A DNA stretch of 64,000 nucleotides. Origin: Enterobacteriaceae bacterium. Its GTDB lineage: Bacteria > Pseudomonadota > Gammaproteobacteria > Enterobacterales > Enterobacteriaceae. The number at the start of each line of letters is the position of its first letter. Position 1 is the stretch's first letter. Shown piece by piece: positions 42,519 to 53,052 of the stretch. The translations under genes and the position numbers were made by a program. The stretch lies in contig JAISKF010000032.1 in the NCBI GenBank assembly GCA_031261005.1, positions 1-64,000 of the forward strand. The letters are read 5' to 3'. A model generated the notes under the pieces. That model was not told the origin of the DNA, did no database searches, and saw nothing but the letters and a program-made list of their open reading frames with translations.

Positions 42519-42665
42519 CTAATTTGTAGGAGCGGCAATCTGCCGCCTGTTGATTTCACCGTGGTTTGGCGGGCGGTTAACAACCGCCGCTATGAAAAAA
42601 CATATAATCATTTGAAATTTATTGTAATAATATAATTTTTACCTGAAGTGAAATTTAGGTTAGTT
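42519..42665. repeat. Palindromic intergenic element, copy 6 (uvrA leader)
   Basis: Core GTAGGAGCGGCAATCTGCCG, the linker TTGATTTCACCGTGGTTT, second hairpin GGCGGGCGGTTAACAACCGC, then the arm CATATAATCATTTGAAATTT and a right terminal repeat ending AAATTTAGGTTA. It lies between the LexA box and the uvrA start, so it would be transcribed as the uvrA 5' leader. Confidence 0.85.
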
Positions 42666-42695
42666 ATTAAAACAAACTAAGTAAGGCGTGTTGAG

Positions 42696-45527
42696 ATGGA
42701 TTATATTGAAGTACGGGGCGCACGTACCCACAACTTAAAAAACATTAACCTGACAATGCCGCGTAACAAACTGATTGTAATTACCGGACTGTCAGGCTCC
42801 GGCAAATCCTCTTTGGCGTTTGATACTCTGTACGCAGAGGGGCAGCGTCGTTATGTTGAATCCCTTTCCGCTTACGCTCGTCAGTTTTTATCTTTGATGG
42901 AAAAACCGGACGTCGATCATATCGAAGGTCTTTCCCCTGCAATTTCCATCGAACAGAAATCCACATCGCACAACCCGCGTTCAACGGTCGGAACAATTAC
43001 TGAAATCCACGATTATTTGCGCCTGTTATTTGCCCGTGTCGGTGAACCGCGCTGCCCTACTCACAACATCACACTTGCCGCACAAACCGTCAGCCAAATG
43101 GTGGATAACGTCTTAGCACTGCCGGAAAATTCCCGCCTGATGCTGTTAGCGCCAGTCATTAAAGAGCGCAAAGGCGAACATATCAAAACGCTGGAAAATC
43201 TGGCTTCGCAAGGTTATATCCGCGCGCGCATTGATGGCGATGTGTGCGATTTATCCGATCCGCCAAAATTAGAATTACAGAAAAAGCACACCATTGAAGT
43301 GGTGGTTGATCGCTTTAAAGTCCGCGAGGACATGGCTCAACGACTGGCTGAATCCTTTGAAACGGCATTAGCTTTATCCGGCGGCAGCGCCGTAATTGCT
43401 AATATGGACGATAACAAAGCCGAAGAGCTGGTGTTCTCGGCTAATTTTGCCTGTCCAGTCTGCGGCTACAGTATGCGCGAGTTAGAACCGCGCCTGTTCT
43501 CCTTTAATAATCCAGCCGGAGCTTGCCCGACGTGTGACGGTTTAGGTGTGCAACAATATTTTGATCCGGCGCGCGTAGTACAGAATCGGGAACTTTCCTT
43601 AGCGGGCGGCGCGATTCGCGGCTGGGATCGCCGCAGCTTCTACTATTTTCAGATGATTCTCTCACTGGGTGAACACTATAAATTTGACGTTGAAGCGCCG
43701 TTCGGTGAGCTGCCGGAGAAGATTCAGAACATCATTCTTAACGGTTCCGGCAAAGAAAATATTGAATTTAAATACGTCAATGATCGCGGTGACACCACCG
43801 TGCGTAAACACCCGTTTGAGGGCGTGCTGCATAATATGGAGCGCCGTTATAAAGAGACGGAATCAATGGCGGTGCGTGAAGAGCTGGCGAAATTTATCAG
43901 CAATCGCTCATGTATTTCCTGCGGCGGTACTCGTTTGAAAGAAGAAGCGCGTCATGTCTTTGTGGAAAATACCACTTTACCGCAAATCTCTGAGCTGAGT
44001 ATCGGCGATGCGTTGCAGTTCTTCGGTGCGCTGTCGCTGGAAGGGCAACGAGCGCAAATCGCGGAGAAAATCCTAAAAGAGATCGGCGAACGCTTACAAT
44101 TTTTGGTTAATGTCGGGCTGAATTACCTCTCTTTATCGCGTTCAGCAGAAACCTTGTCCGGCGGTGAAGCGCAGCGCATTCGTTTAGCAAGCCAAATTGG
44201 TGCCGGATTGGTTGGTGTGATGTATGTACTGGATGAACCGTCTATTGGTCTGCATCAGCGCGATAATCAGCGATTACTGGATACCCTGATTCATCTGCGT
44301 AATCTGGGCAATACCGTGATCGTAGTTGAGCATGATGAAGACGCGATCCGCGAGGCGGATCATATCATCGATATTGGTCCGGGCGCGGGCGTTCACGGCG
44401 GCAGCATTATTGCCGAAGGTACAGTTGATGACATCATCAACACGCCGGATTCGCTGACGGGGCAATATCTGTCCGGTAAACGTAAAATTGAGATCCCGAA
44501 ACAACGCACGCCTGCCGATGCCGCCAAAGTGCTGAAAGTGATTGGCGCGACGGGCAATAACCTGAAAAATGTCACGTTAACGATTCCTGTTGGACTGTTT
44601 ACCTGTATTACCGGTGTTTCCGGTTCAGGTAAATCAACCTTAATTAACGATACGCTGTATCCCGTCGCACAGCGCCAACTGAACGGCGCAACCGGTGATG
44701 AAGTCGCGCCTTATAAAGAAATCACGGGTTTAGAGCATTTCGATAAAGTGATCGATATTGACCAAAGCCCGATTGGTCGGACGCCGCGTTCCAATCCGGC
44801 AACTTATACCGGTATCTTCACTCCGATTCGTGAGCTGTTTGCGGGCGTACCCGAATCGCGGGCGCGCGGTTATACAACTGGTCGTTTCAGCTTTAACGTG
44901 CGCGGCGGGCGCTGCGAAGCCTGTCAGGGCGATGGCGTGATTAAAGTCGAAATGCACTTCCTGCCAGATGTTTATGTGCCTTGCGATCAATGTAAAGGTA
45001 AACGCTATAATCGTGAAACGTTGGAAGTGAAGTACAAAGGCAAAAATATTCATGAAGTGTTGGATATGACTGTTGAAGATGCGCGGGAATTCTTCGATGT
45101 GGTTCCGGCATTATCGCGCAAGCTGCAAACTTTGATGGACGTGGGTTTGTCCTATATTCGCTTAGGACAATCGGCGACCACACTTTCCGGCGGTGAAGCG
45201 CAGCGAGTAAAATTGGCGAAAGAACTATCCAAACGAGGAACCGGTCAAACACTCTATATTCTGGACGAACCGACAACGGGATTACACTTTGCAGATATTG
45301 AGCTGCTATTGGAAGTGCTGCATCAACTGCGCGATCAGGGCAATACTATTGTGGTGATTGAGCATAACCTTGATGTGATCAAAACCGCAGACTGGATTGT
45401 TGATCTTGGTCCTGAAGGCGGCAGCGGCGGCGGTCAAATTCTGGTCTCCGGCACACCAGAAACCGTCGCTGAATGCGCGGAATCCCATACAGCGAAATTC
45501 TTAAAACCGATTCTAGCAAAGGGTTAA
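42696..45527 (+). CDS. uvrA: Excinuclease ABC subunit A (UvrA)
   Basis: UvrA is the damage-recognition ATPase of nucleotide excision repair and loads UvrB. It has 943 residues (E. coli 940). There are two ABC modules: Walker [13 protein letters not shown] near 30 and [12 protein letters not shown] near 640, and two signatures LSGGEAQR. Zinc-binding Cys pairs are CPVCGY/CPTCDG and CEACQG/CDQCKG. The stop codon TAA (45525-45527) abuts the GGATAAGAA repeat end of a palindromic element. Confidence 0.98.
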   Translation: MDYIEVRGARTHNLKNINLTMPRNKLIVITGLSGSGKSSLAFDTLYAEGQRRYVESLSAYARQFLSLMEKPDVDHIEGLSPAISIEQKSTSHNPRSTVGTITEIHDYLRLLFARVGEPRCPTHNITLAAQTVSQMVDNVLALPENSRLMLLAPVIKERKGEHIKTLENLASQGYIRARIDGDVCDLSDPPKLELQKKHTIEVVVDRFKVREDMAQRLAESFETALALSGGSAVIANMDDNKAEELVFSANFACPVCGYSMRELEPRLFSFNNPAGACPTCDGLGVQQYFDPARVVQNRELSLAGGAIRGWDRRSFYYFQMILSLGEHYKFDVEAPFGELPEKIQNIILNGSGKENIEFKYVNDRGDTTVRKHPFEGVLHNMERRYKETESMAVREELAKFISNRSCISCGGTRLKEEARHVFVENTTLPQISELSIGDALQFFGALSLEGQRAQIAEKILKEIGERLQFLVNVGLNYLSLSRSAETLSGGEAQRIRLASQIGAGLVGVMYVLDEPSIGLHQRDNQRLLDTLIHLRNLGNTVIVVEHDEDAIREADHIIDIGPGAGVHGGSIIAEGTVDDIINTPDSLTGQYLSGKRKIEIPKQRTPADAAKVLKVIGATGNNLKNVTLTIPVGLFTCITGVSGSGKSTLINDTLYPVAQRQLNGATGDEVAPYKEITGLEHFDKVIDIDQSPIGRTPRSNPATYTGIFTPIRELFAGVPESRARGYTTGRFSFNVRGGRCEACQGDGVIKVEMHFLPDVYVPCDQCKGKRYNRETLEVKYKGKNIHEVLDMTVEDAREFFDVVPALSRKLQTLMDVGLSYIRLGQSATTLSGGEAQRVKLAKELSKRGTGQTLYILDEPTTGLHFADIELLLEVLHQLRDQGNTIVVIEHNLDVIKTADWIVDLGPEGGSGGGQILVSGTPETVAECAESHTAKFLKPILAKG

Positions 45528-45728
45528 CGGCGGATAAGAAATTATATTTTTACGATATATTTCAAATGATTATATAGCTTAACGGGCGGTTAACAACCGC
45601 CCCTACGGAAAACCGGCGATAACACGAAAACCGTAGGGGCGGCAACCTGCCGCCCATGAATCCACCCCATTGTTAATGCGGGAGACAGGTTGTCGCTCCT
45701 ACAAATTATTCTTTATTATCAATATATA
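45523..45728. repeat. Palindromic intergenic element, copy 7 (uvrA/bactofilin junction)
   Basis: GGTTAACGGCGGATAAGAA begins within the last uvrA codons. The arm ATATATTTCAAATGATTATA, a reversed second hairpin (ACGGGCGGTTAACAACCGCC), a further GTAGGGGCGGCAACCTGCCG unit and TTGTCGCTCCTACAAATTAT follow. It looks like two overlapping core units, an internally rearranged copy. Confidence 0.75.
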
Positions 45729-45768
45729 AAAGGGTTGAGACCAATCAATAATGGCTCAACCCTTTTTT
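45728..45768. terminator. Bidirectional terminator of uvrA and the bactofilin gene
   Basis: AAAAGGGTTGAG, a 15-base loop, then CTCAACCCTTTTTT: an eight-pair stem with A and T runs on either side, between the convergent genes. Confidence 0.85.
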
Positions 45769-45855
45769 ATCTGCCCGATGTTATTAACATCAAGGAATCG
45801 CTACAAATTTTATCCGCAAAAACCGCTATTATCAGACGCTTTTCTTATTTTTGGC

Positions 45856-46599
45856 TTACTTACTCTGCGGTTGCGATTCACCTTTCACATCTTGAAAAAT
45901 ATACAACTGCGATTCTGCATGCTCAGAGAGTTGCTCAACAGGAGGACACGGTTCATCTTTTAGTACCAGTGTTTCTTTTGGTGTCCACTCGGCTGACTGA
46001 CCGACGAACGTCCCGCCGCGTTTAATGGAGAAATTACAACAGCAAGTATGCCCGCGCAGCGTACCATGCTCAAGAATATCGATATTTTCAGCAAAGCAGC
46101 TACCTTGCACATGACCATCAATAACAACTTCCGGTGCATTTAACTCGCCCTGCACATATCCGCTGCTCATCACGCGAATTGCACCCTCTTTGATATGGAT
46201 ATTGCCGATCACTTTGCCATAAATCTGAATATCACCGGAGTCTTCAATATCGCCATTAAACGAAGAATTTTTAGCGATCACCGTACAACGCTGCTGACGA
46301 AGTTCACTGTTATCTGCTGATGATTTCACTTCATTCATCGCTTCCTTTGCTACAGCAGGGATAGCATTAACTGAAGTATTTGAGCTTTTTTTTCCGAACA
46401 TAAATAAAAATTCCGTCCTTACGTTAGCGATATTTAAATTAGTTAACCCAATAAAAAGGAGTAAAGAGAGCGTTGATGACATCACACTCAATAACAGATG
46501 ATCACTCATATATAAAACAAGCGCACTTCCCCATAGAATCAATATAATATGAAAGGAAATGCCCTTAAAAAACTGTATGTTGTTTTTAGCAGCTTCCAT
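45856..46599 (-). CDS. ccmA: Membrane-anchored bactofilin (CcmA-like, polymer-forming)
   Basis: A 247-residue protein with two predicted membrane segments (about 13-31 and 35-55), a charged linker, and a bactofilin/DUF583 right-handed beta-helix (about 105-205). The repeats IYGKVIGNIHIKEGAIRVMS, GYVQGELNAPEVVIDGHVQG and LEHGTLRGHTCCCNFSIKRG are visible. Bactofilins self-assemble without nucleotide and guide cell-wall synthesis. A membrane-bound one, CcmA, affects cell curvature in Proteus mirabilis, and this protein has that layout. The run CCC within the helix is unusual. Confidence 0.85.
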   Translation of the reverse strand: MEAAKNNIQFFKGISFHIILILWGSALVLYMSDHLLLSVMSSTLSLLLFIGLTNLNIANVRTEFLFMFGKKSSNTSVNAIPAVAKEAMNEVKSSADNSELRQQRCTVIAKNSSFNGDIEDSGDIQIYGKVIGNIHIKEGAIRVMSSGYVQGELNAPEVVIDGHVQGSCFAENIDILEHGTLRGHTCCCNFSIKRGGTFVGQSAEWTPKETLVLKDEPCPPVEQLSEHAESQLYIFQDVKGESQPQSK

Positions 46600-47477
46600 T
46601 CAAAATATTCCAGTACCGTAGGGTGAAAGTTAAAAAACCTGATAAGATTAAAATACAAATAGTAACGCTCATTACATTATTGCTACTATCACCATGTGAT
46701 TATTACAGATGATACATATTCGCTTCTTTTTTACTCTGACATTTTGCCATTATCTAACAGATGGCGCAGATTGGCAAAAAAATCTCACATATGAATCATT
46801 AAGCAATCCATTAAAAACATTACTTATCATTTTGATTTATAAACGTTAACATTGATTATTGATAGCTGCGGATATTCTAGTTAAATATCGTTTTTTTCGC
46901 TAAAATTTGTTGTATACCTCTGAACAATGCAGCTAAAACTTCATGGCAAGAAATATCTGTCATGTATGATAAAAATATCCCCTCTGAAGACCATCAACGT
47001 TACTGGAAATAGTAAATACATTACTATTAACTTTCATTTTATCCACTGACAAAATAGTGAAAATTATATTCTATTTTTAAATTAGCCCTGTTTAGTTTTC
47101 AATAATCATTTCATTAATTACAACAACCTATTTCAATAAATTATTACAACTGATTATTTTATTATAATTAATCATCACTTTCATAATAACAACAAATTAA
47201 ATAACAACTTATGATTATATCACTATGAATTAAAATAGATTAAATCGGATTATTTTAACAAAAAATAATAATATTGTTAAAAATAGCACAATTAGCAAAA
47301 ATCAATAATAACAATGAGTTATTATCTTGATGTAAATAAATTGTTATAATTAATATGTTTATTTATACTGAACTGACAGGTTAAGACAAAAAAACAGGCG
47401 TTAACTAACAACAATAGTAATACGCTATTTCATGATAAAAAAATCAATATAAAACGATAGTTAAGGTACTCTACAAA
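46600..47477. other. Long A/T-rich intergenic region before the dctA-like gene
   Basis: 878 bases between divergent genes with no credible coding frame. From about 47030 to 47400 it is extremely A/T-rich and rich in ATTATTA/AATAAT runs. A perfect TATAAT at 47345-47350 may be a -10, but I found no -35 at normal spacing. Such a region could bind H-NS or nitrogen/oxygen regulators; no specific operator was recognised. Confidence 0.45.
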
Positions 47478-48785
47478 ATGATGAATCACTCACAAATCGA
47501 GGATCTCGATAAACTCATATTACCCATGCCGCCCAAAAAAGCCTTATGGAAAGGTCTCGGATTCCAGATTGCCGTTAGTATGATACTCGGCATTCTGGTC
47601 GGTTTTATCTGGCCTGAATTTGCCACCAGCCTCAAATTGCTTGGTGACATTTTTTTACGCTTAATTAAAAGCGCCGTTGCGCCATTAATTTTTCTCACCG
47701 TGACGCTGGGAATTTGTTCTGCCGGTGACATTAAACAAGTGGGTAAAGTTGGGCTAACAGCCATCATCTACTTTGAAATTGTGTCAACTATCGCCATTTT
47801 GTTCGGTTTCAGTATGGGTGAGTTGTTCAATGTCGGCAGCGGAACTGTTTTGACGGAAACCGCCGTTAACTCGCAGGCAAGCAACCTGATTGCTGCGTCA
47901 CATGCCGCACCAAAATCGTTCGGGCAATTCTTTTTAGAAATTTTTCCGGATAGCTTTGTCGGCGCGTTTTCCTCTAACAACTTGCTGCAAGTATTGGTAT
48001 TAGCGCTGATGTTTGGTTTCGGTGTTCTGCTGCTGAAAGAAAAACAGCGGGAACTAGTCGAAAACACCATTGATTTTATCGCTCAAGCATTTTTCAAATT
48101 TATCTATGTCATCATGCTGCTTGCGCCAATCGGTACTTTTGGTGCTATTGCTTATGCCGTTGGCAGTAACGGCGTCGATATGCTGATTAAACTGACTTAT
48201 TTGGTACTGGCGTTTTATCTGACGCTAAGTCTGTTTGTCATTATTGTGCTGGGCAGCGTTTGTGCGATTTTCAAGCTCAATCTGTTTGATATTATTAAAT
48301 TTATTAAAGATGAAATCTATATCACGTTCGGTACAGCGTCATCAGAAAGTGTGCTGCCATTACTGCTGGAAAAGCTGCCGAAGTATGGCGCTTCCCAGCA
48401 ATCTGTCGGGCTGGTTTTACCTACTGGTTATGCGTTTAATCTCGACGGTACATCTATCTACATGTCGATGGGCGTGATTTTTCTCGCCAATGCTTATGGG
48501 ATTCCGCTAAGCATTGAACAACTGTTCGGTATTCTGATTATTATGCTGCTGACATCAAAAGGCGCAGCAACGGTGTCTGGCGGTGCATTTGTCGTGTTTG
48601 CTGCAACGATTACCACAACAGGTTTACTGCCGCTGGAAGGTGTCGCAGTGATGTTTGGTGTCTATCGGTTTATGTCGATGGCATTAGCGGTGACAAATAT
48701 TATCGGTAATACCGTTGCCACCATTGTAGTTGCTAAAATTAACGGTGAATATCAGCCGGTTCTTAGCCATAAGCGAGAAGATTAA
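47478..48785 (+). CDS. Dicarboxylate/amino acid:cation symporter, DctA-like
   Basis: A 435-residue DAACS-family symporter. The signatures are GTASSESVLPLLLEKLPKYG, LPTGYAFNLDGTSIYMSM, LLTSKGAATVSGGAFVVFAA and TNIIGNTVATIVVAKINGE. Reentrant loops and about eight helices fit the family. It is nearer DctA (C4-dicarboxylate) than GltP in the last motifs, but the Arg of DctA's SEARALTN is replaced (MSMALAVTN). The substrate may therefore differ from succinate/fumarate. It is not found at this place in E. coli. Confidence 0.85.
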   Translation: MMNHSQIEDLDKLILPMPPKKALWKGLGFQIAVSMILGILVGFIWPEFATSLKLLGDIFLRLIKSAVAPLIFLTVTLGICSAGDIKQVGKVGLTAIIYFEIVSTIAILFGFSMGELFNVGSGTVLTETAVNSQASNLIAASHAAPKSFGQFFLEIFPDSFVGAFSSNNLLQVLVLALMFGFGVLLLKEKQRELVENTIDFIAQAFFKFIYVIMLLAPIGTFGAIAYAVGSNGVDMLIKLTYLVLAFYLTLSLFVIIVLGSVCAIFKLNLFDIIKFIKDEIYITFGTASSESVLPLLLEKLPKYGASQQSVGLVLPTGYAFNLDGTSIYMSMGVIFLANAYGIPLSIEQLFGILIIMLLTSKGAATVSGGAFVVFAATITTTGLLPLEGVAVMFGVYRFMSMALAVTNIIGNTVATIVVAKINGEYQPVLSHKRED

Positions 48786-48790
48786 TATAT

Positions 48791-48890
48791 TAACTTGTAG
48801 GGGCGGCAGATTGCCGCCCACAGAAAATCATAACAAATGGAAATTTATTGAAATAATATAATTTCTTATCCAAAATTTAGATTAATCAAC
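48791..48890. repeat. Palindromic intergenic element, copy 8 (dctA-like/alr junction)
   Basis: A short copy: GTAGGGGCGGCAGATTGCCG core, one arm (AAATTTATTGAAATAATATA) and a right terminal repeat (TTTCTTATCCAAAATTTAGA then TTAA). The right end contains the alr stop codon (48882-48884). Confidence 0.8.
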
Positions 48891-49958
48891 ATAACGCGTC
48901 GGTACGCGTGCCGTTAACTTAGTGATTAATTCATAAGGAATATTGCCGGTATGTTTGGCGATCGTTTCTACCGGTAAATCCGGTCCCCAGATAACGGCTT
49001 CATCACCCACTTTATCTTCCGCGTCAGAACCTAAATCTACTGTGATCATATCCATCGACACATGCCCGACCAACGGGACAATACGCCCATTAATCAGCAC
49101 GGGTGTTCCCGTTGGCGCATCACGCGGATAACCATCACCGTAACCAATAGCAATCACGCCGATGCGCGTATCGCGTTCACTGATCCAGGCACCACCATAA
49201 CCGACTGGTTCGCCTGCTTTATGTTCACGTACCGCGATCAAACTGGCTTTTAGCGTCATGGCAGCTTTCAAACCAAACTGATCAGCAAAGGTATCCGGCA
49301 AAGGCGATACGCCATAAACAATAATGCCCGGACGAATCCAGTCGCGATGGGCTTCCTGCCATAATAAAATACCACCAGATGCCGACATGGTTTGTAAACC
49401 CGATTTACCGGCAACGAACGCATTAAAACAGTCGATTTGTTTCCGTGTAGTATCCACTTCCGGCTCATCGGAACGGCTGAAGTGCGTCATAAAATTCACT
49501 GGCTGTACTACATTTTTACAGGCACTTAAACGCTGATAAAACGCTTCGGCTTGCTCCGGTCGCACGCCCAGACGGTGCATTCCGGTATCTAATTTCATCC
49601 AAACGCGTACCGGAAGATCAAGCGGTGTTTGTTCCAACGCTTCTAACTGCTCGATATTGTGTACAACGGTTTCGATGTTATTTACCGCCAGCAACGGCAA
49701 ATCTTCCGCACAGAAAAAGCCTTCTAATAACAAAATGGGTTTAATAACACCGCCAGAACGCAGCATCAGCGCTTCTTCAATACGCGCAACACCAAAGCAG
49801 TCTGAATCAGGAAGTGTATGAGCAACTTCTAATAACCCATGCCCATAAGCATTTGCTTTTACAACGGTAATAATGCGGCTGTTAGGAGCCAGTTGGCGGA
49901 TTTGCTGTAAATTATGTTTCAATGCACCGCGATCAATTACAGCTGTTGCCGAGATCAT
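48882..49958 (-). CDS. alr: Alanine racemase Alr
   Basis: Alr makes D-alanine for peptidoglycan. It has 358 residues (E. coli 359). The PLP Lys is in [10 protein letters not shown] near residue 34; the second-base Tyr is in VGYGGAW near residue 255; [10 protein letters not shown] and TRVPTRYVD close the barrel/C-terminal domain. The stop lies in a palindromic element's end repeat. dnaB is upstream, the E. coli order. Confidence 0.97.
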   Translation of the reverse strand: MISATAVIDRGALKHNLQQIRQLAPNSRIITVVKANAYGHGLLEVAHTLPDSDCFGVARIEEALMLRSGGVIKPILLLEGFFCAEDLPLLAVNNIETVVHNIEQLEALEQTPLDLPVRVWMKLDTGMHRLGVRPEQAEAFYQRLSACKNVVQPVNFMTHFSRSDEPEVDTTRKQIDCFNAFVAGKSGLQTMSASGGILLWQEAHRDWIRPGIIVYGVSPLPDTFADQFGLKAAMTLKASLIAVREHKAGEPVGYGGAWISERDTRIGVIAIGYGDGYPRDAPTGTPVLINGRIVPLVGHVSMDMITVDLGSDAEDKVGDEAVIWGPDLPVETIAKHTGNIPYELITKLTARVPTRYVD

Positions 49959-50133
49959 TTTGAATCCTTAATTAACTTATTTTTGCAGTTTATTGCGGTG
50001 TGGATAACGGAGTGCGTTATCCACGGATAAAGCGGTTATTGTTATTCTAGCGCTGTAACTTAATGTTAAATATTAAAATAATAACCATAGCGCAATATCT
50101 GCGCCTAAATATTTACCTGATAAATAACGTCAA

Positions 50134-51555
50134 TTATTCGTCGTCAAATTGCGGACCGGCGTAATTATCAAAACGCGACCATTGACCGTGAAACGCCAGA
50201 CGAATCGAGCCGATAGGACCATTACGCTGCTTACCAAGAATAATTTGCGCCACACCTTTCTCATCGCTGTTCTCGTTATACACTTCGTCGCGGTAAATAA
50301 ACATCACCACATCAGCATCTTGCTCGATAGAGCCGGACTCACGTAAGTCAGAGTTAACCGGACGTTTATCCGCGCGCTGCTCCAGCCCGCGATTAAGCTG
50401 AGAAAGTGCGATTACTGGCACTTGCAGCTCTTTGGCTAGCGCTTTCAGGGAACGAGAAATTTCCGCAATTTCCAGCGTGCGGTTATCCGATAAAGACGGT
50501 ACGCGCATCAGTTGCAAATAGTCAATCATGATCAGGCTTAAACCGCCGTGTTCGCGGAAAATTCGCCGCGCGCGCGAACGAACTTCCGTCGGCGTTAAGC
50601 CCGAAGAATCATCGATATACATGTTCTGTTTTTCCAGCAGAATGCCCATCGTGCTGGATATACGCGCCCAATCTTCATCGTCCAGTTGACCGGTACGGAT
50701 TTTGGTTTGATCGACGCGGGAAAGCGATGCCAGAATACGCATCATGATCTGCTCGCAGGGCATTTCCAGACTGAAAATTAGCACCGGTTTATCCTGCATC
50801 ATGGCGGCGTTTTCACACAAGTTCATGGCGAACGTGGTTTTACCCATTGACGGACGAGCTGCCACAATAATCAGGTCAGATTTCTGGAAACCAGCGGTTT
50901 TCTTATCTAAATCAACGAAACCGCTGGATACCCCCGTTACACCATCGTGCGGCTGCTGATACAGTTGCTCGATACGCGATACAGTTTCTTCCAGAATCTT
51001 ATCAATACTTTTTGGACCTTCATCTTTATTGCTGCGGCTTTCCGCAATCTGGAAAACACGCGATTCCGCCAGATCCAGCAAATCTTCACTGGTGCGACCT
51101 TGCGGATCATAACCCGCATCAGCAATTTCATTCGCAACTGAAATCATCTCACGAACAACCGCACGTTCACGCACGATGTCCGCATAAGCCCCGATGTTCG
51201 CTGCACTTGGCGTATTTTTTGATAGTTCAGCCAGATAAGCGAAACCGCCAACTTGATCGAGTTCACCTTTCTGTTCCAGCGATTCTGATAAAGTAATTAA
51301 ATCAATTGGTTTGCCTTGTTCCAACAAGCGTTGCATTTCGGTGAATACTGTGCGGTGCGGACGGCTATAGAAATCTTTGGCTGTAACACGTTCGGAGACG
51401 TTATCCCAGCGTTCGTTATCCAACATGAGACCGCCAAGCACGGATTGTTCGGCTTCAAGGGAATGCGGCGGCATCTTTAGCCCTTCCATTTGGCGGTCAA
51501 CAGTCCGCTCAGTTCGGGAGTTTTGCTTGTTATTAAAAGGTGTTTTGCCTGCCAT
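50134..51555 (-). CDS. dnaB: Replicative DNA helicase DnaB
   Basis: DnaB is the hexameric fork helicase loaded by DnaC and binds DnaG primase. It has 473 residues (E. coli 471). The N-terminal primase-binding domain spans about 25-125, and the RecA-like domain has Walker A ARPSMGKTTFAMN and Walker B LIMIDYLQLM. ATG 51555 (MAGKTPFNNKQ) matches E. coli; a frame from 51645 adds 30 residues with no match. Confidence 0.97.
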   Translation of the reverse strand: MAGKTPFNNKQNSRTERTVDRQMEGLKMPPHSLEAEQSVLGGLMLDNERWDNVSERVTAKDFYSRPHRTVFTEMQRLLEQGKPIDLITLSESLEQKGELDQVGGFAYLAELSKNTPSAANIGAYADIVRERAVVREMISVANEIADAGYDPQGRTSEDLLDLAESRVFQIAESRSNKDEGPKSIDKILEETVSRIEQLYQQPHDGVTGVSSGFVDLDKKTAGFQKSDLIIVAARPSMGKTTFAMNLCENAAMMQDKPVLIFSLEMPCEQIMMRILASLSRVDQTKIRTGQLDDEDWARISSTMGILLEKQNMYIDDSSGLTPTEVRSRARRIFREHGGLSLIMIDYLQLMRVPSLSDNRTLEIAEISRSLKALAKELQVPVIALSQLNRGLEQRADKRPVNSDLRESGSIEQDADVVMFIYRDEVYNENSDEKGVAQIILGKQRNGPIGSIRLAFHGQWSRFDNYAGPQFDDE

Positions 51556-51789
51556 GAGGTTGCCAACGATTCGATTACAGTTGCGATTAAAAGAGAACAG
51601 TTGGGCAGTATACGCGATGATGGCAACTGACCCAATGATCAACATGGTTGTTATGCTAAATTTAAATCATATTAACTAAAAATTATACTCAAGAGATTTT
51701 GAGATGCAGGTCGTTGCCCGATTTTAGGACAGAACAATCACTGCATTTTAAAAGATAAACGGGTATTTCATTATTCCAGAGGGTAGATC

Positions 51790-52773
51790 ATGAGTAAACA
51801 TATTGAGTTCTCCGCCACCGGCGGAGCGGACGTGCTGAATTATGTTGATTACACACCAAAAGAACCGGCTGAAAATGAAGTGCAGGTAGCGAATAAAGCT
51901 ATTGGCATCAACTATATTGATACTTATGTACGCAGCGGGTTATATCCGCCGCCATCACTACCTTCTGGTCTGGGAACGGAAGCTGCCGGAGTCGTCACAA
52001 AAGTCGGCGCGGGCGTCAGTCATATTAAAGTGGGCGATCGCGTTGTTTATGCTCAATCCACTTTAGGTGCTTACAGTGATTATCACTGCGTGCCAGCAGA
52101 TAAAATCGCCAAACTTCCCGATGATATTTCATTTTCGCAAGCCGCAGCGTCTTTCCTGAAAGGCTTAACGGTCTACTATCTGCTGCAAATGACTTATCAG
52201 GTCAAACCGGGCGAAACGATCTTGTTCCATGCTGCCGCTGGCGGTGTTGGTCGTATCGCTTGTCAGTGGGCGAAAGCGCTTGGCGTCAAACTGATCGGTA
52301 CTGTCGGTTCCGATGAAAAAGCGGCACAAGCCAAACGCGACGGCGCTTGGGCTACAATTAATTACCATACCGAAGATATTGCCGCGCGCGTAGCTGAGTT
52401 AACCAATGGCGAAAAAGTGAATGTGGTTTACGATTCAGTAGGTAAATCAACCTGGCTGGCATCATTAAATTGCCTGAAACCACACGGTTTAATGGTTAGC
52501 TTTGGTAATGCTTCCGGTGCAGTAACCGGCGTTGATTTAGGTATACTCAACCAAAAAGGCGGGTTGTTTGTTACTCGTCCGTCCATTGGCAACTACATCA
52601 CCACGCCGCAAATCTTACAACACGCGGCGGCTGAACTGTTTTCCATGATTGTCAGCGGTGCAATTGATGTTGATGTGCCAGTGAAACAACAATTTCCATT
52701 GAAAGATGCCGCGCGCGCCCATCAATTACTGGAAAGTCGGGCAACGTCCGGTTCCTGTCTGTTAATTCCTTAA
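51790..52773 (+). CDS. qorA: NADPH quinone oxidoreductase QorA
   Basis: A zinc-independent medium-chain reductase that reduces quinones with NADPH (zeta-crystallin type). It has 327 residues (E. coli 327). It shows GINYIDTYVRSGLYPPPSLP and the nucleotide motif AAAGGVGRIACQWAKALGV. It is divergent from dnaB, the same arrangement as in E. coli. Confidence 0.95.
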   Translation: MSKHIEFSATGGADVLNYVDYTPKEPAENEVQVANKAIGINYIDTYVRSGLYPPPSLPSGLGTEAAGVVTKVGAGVSHIKVGDRVVYAQSTLGAYSDYHCVPADKIAKLPDDISFSQAAASFLKGLTVYYLLQMTYQVKPGETILFHAAAGGVGRIACQWAKALGVKLIGTVGSDEKAAQAKRDGAWATINYHTEDIAARVAELTNGEKVNVVYDSVGKSTWLASLNCLKPHGLMVSFGNASGAVTGVDLGILNQKGGLFVTRPSIGNYITTPQILQHAAAELFSMIVSGAIDVDVPVKQQFPLKDAARAHQLLESRATSGSCLLIP

Positions 52774-52782
52774 ATCCATCGT

Positions 52783-52816
52783 GCGCCGGTAGTGATAAAA
52801 CACCGGCGCTGCTTTA
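52783..52816 (+). terminator. Rho-independent terminator of qorA
   Basis: GCGCCGGT, an 11-base loop, then ACCGGCGC followed by TGCTTTATT, about 10 bases past the qorA stop. The T tract is weak. Confidence 0.75.
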
Positions 52817-52840
52817 TTATCTTCTACTTTCCACTCACTA

Positions 52841-53038
52841 ATAACCCGCCTCAGTTTTGGATAGTAAAAATGAGAGTTAATATACTGATAATCAATAACA
52901 ATTTGTAGTAGCGGCTATCTGCCGCCCGTTGATTTCACTGTGGTTTGACGGACGGTTAACAACCGCCCTACGCAAAAATCATATAATCATTTGAAATTTA
53001 TCGTAATAATATAATTTCTTATCCAAAGTTTAGGTTAA
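52841..53038. repeat. Palindromic intergenic element, copy 9 (qorA/DUF1877 gap)
   Basis: Nearly complete. Left repeat CCGCCTCAGTTTTGGATAG, arm with TATACTGATAATCAATAAC, cores GTAGCGGCTATCTGCCGCCC and GACGGACGGTTAACAACCGC, arm AATCATTTGAAATTTATCG, right repeat TTATCCAAAGTTTAGGTTAA. It ends 14 bases before the next gene's start, close to its ribosome binding site. Confidence 0.85.
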
Positions 53039-53052
53039 ATAAGGTAATCACT

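Noticed and set aside
45690..46025. Plus-strand frames overlapping the bactofilin gene end
   Set aside because: They run through a palindromic element and a terminator and lie antisense to the bactofilin gene.
47478..48785. Calling the symporter gltP
   Set aside because: C-terminal motifs are closer to DctA than GltP, and key DctA residues also differ, so only the family is named.
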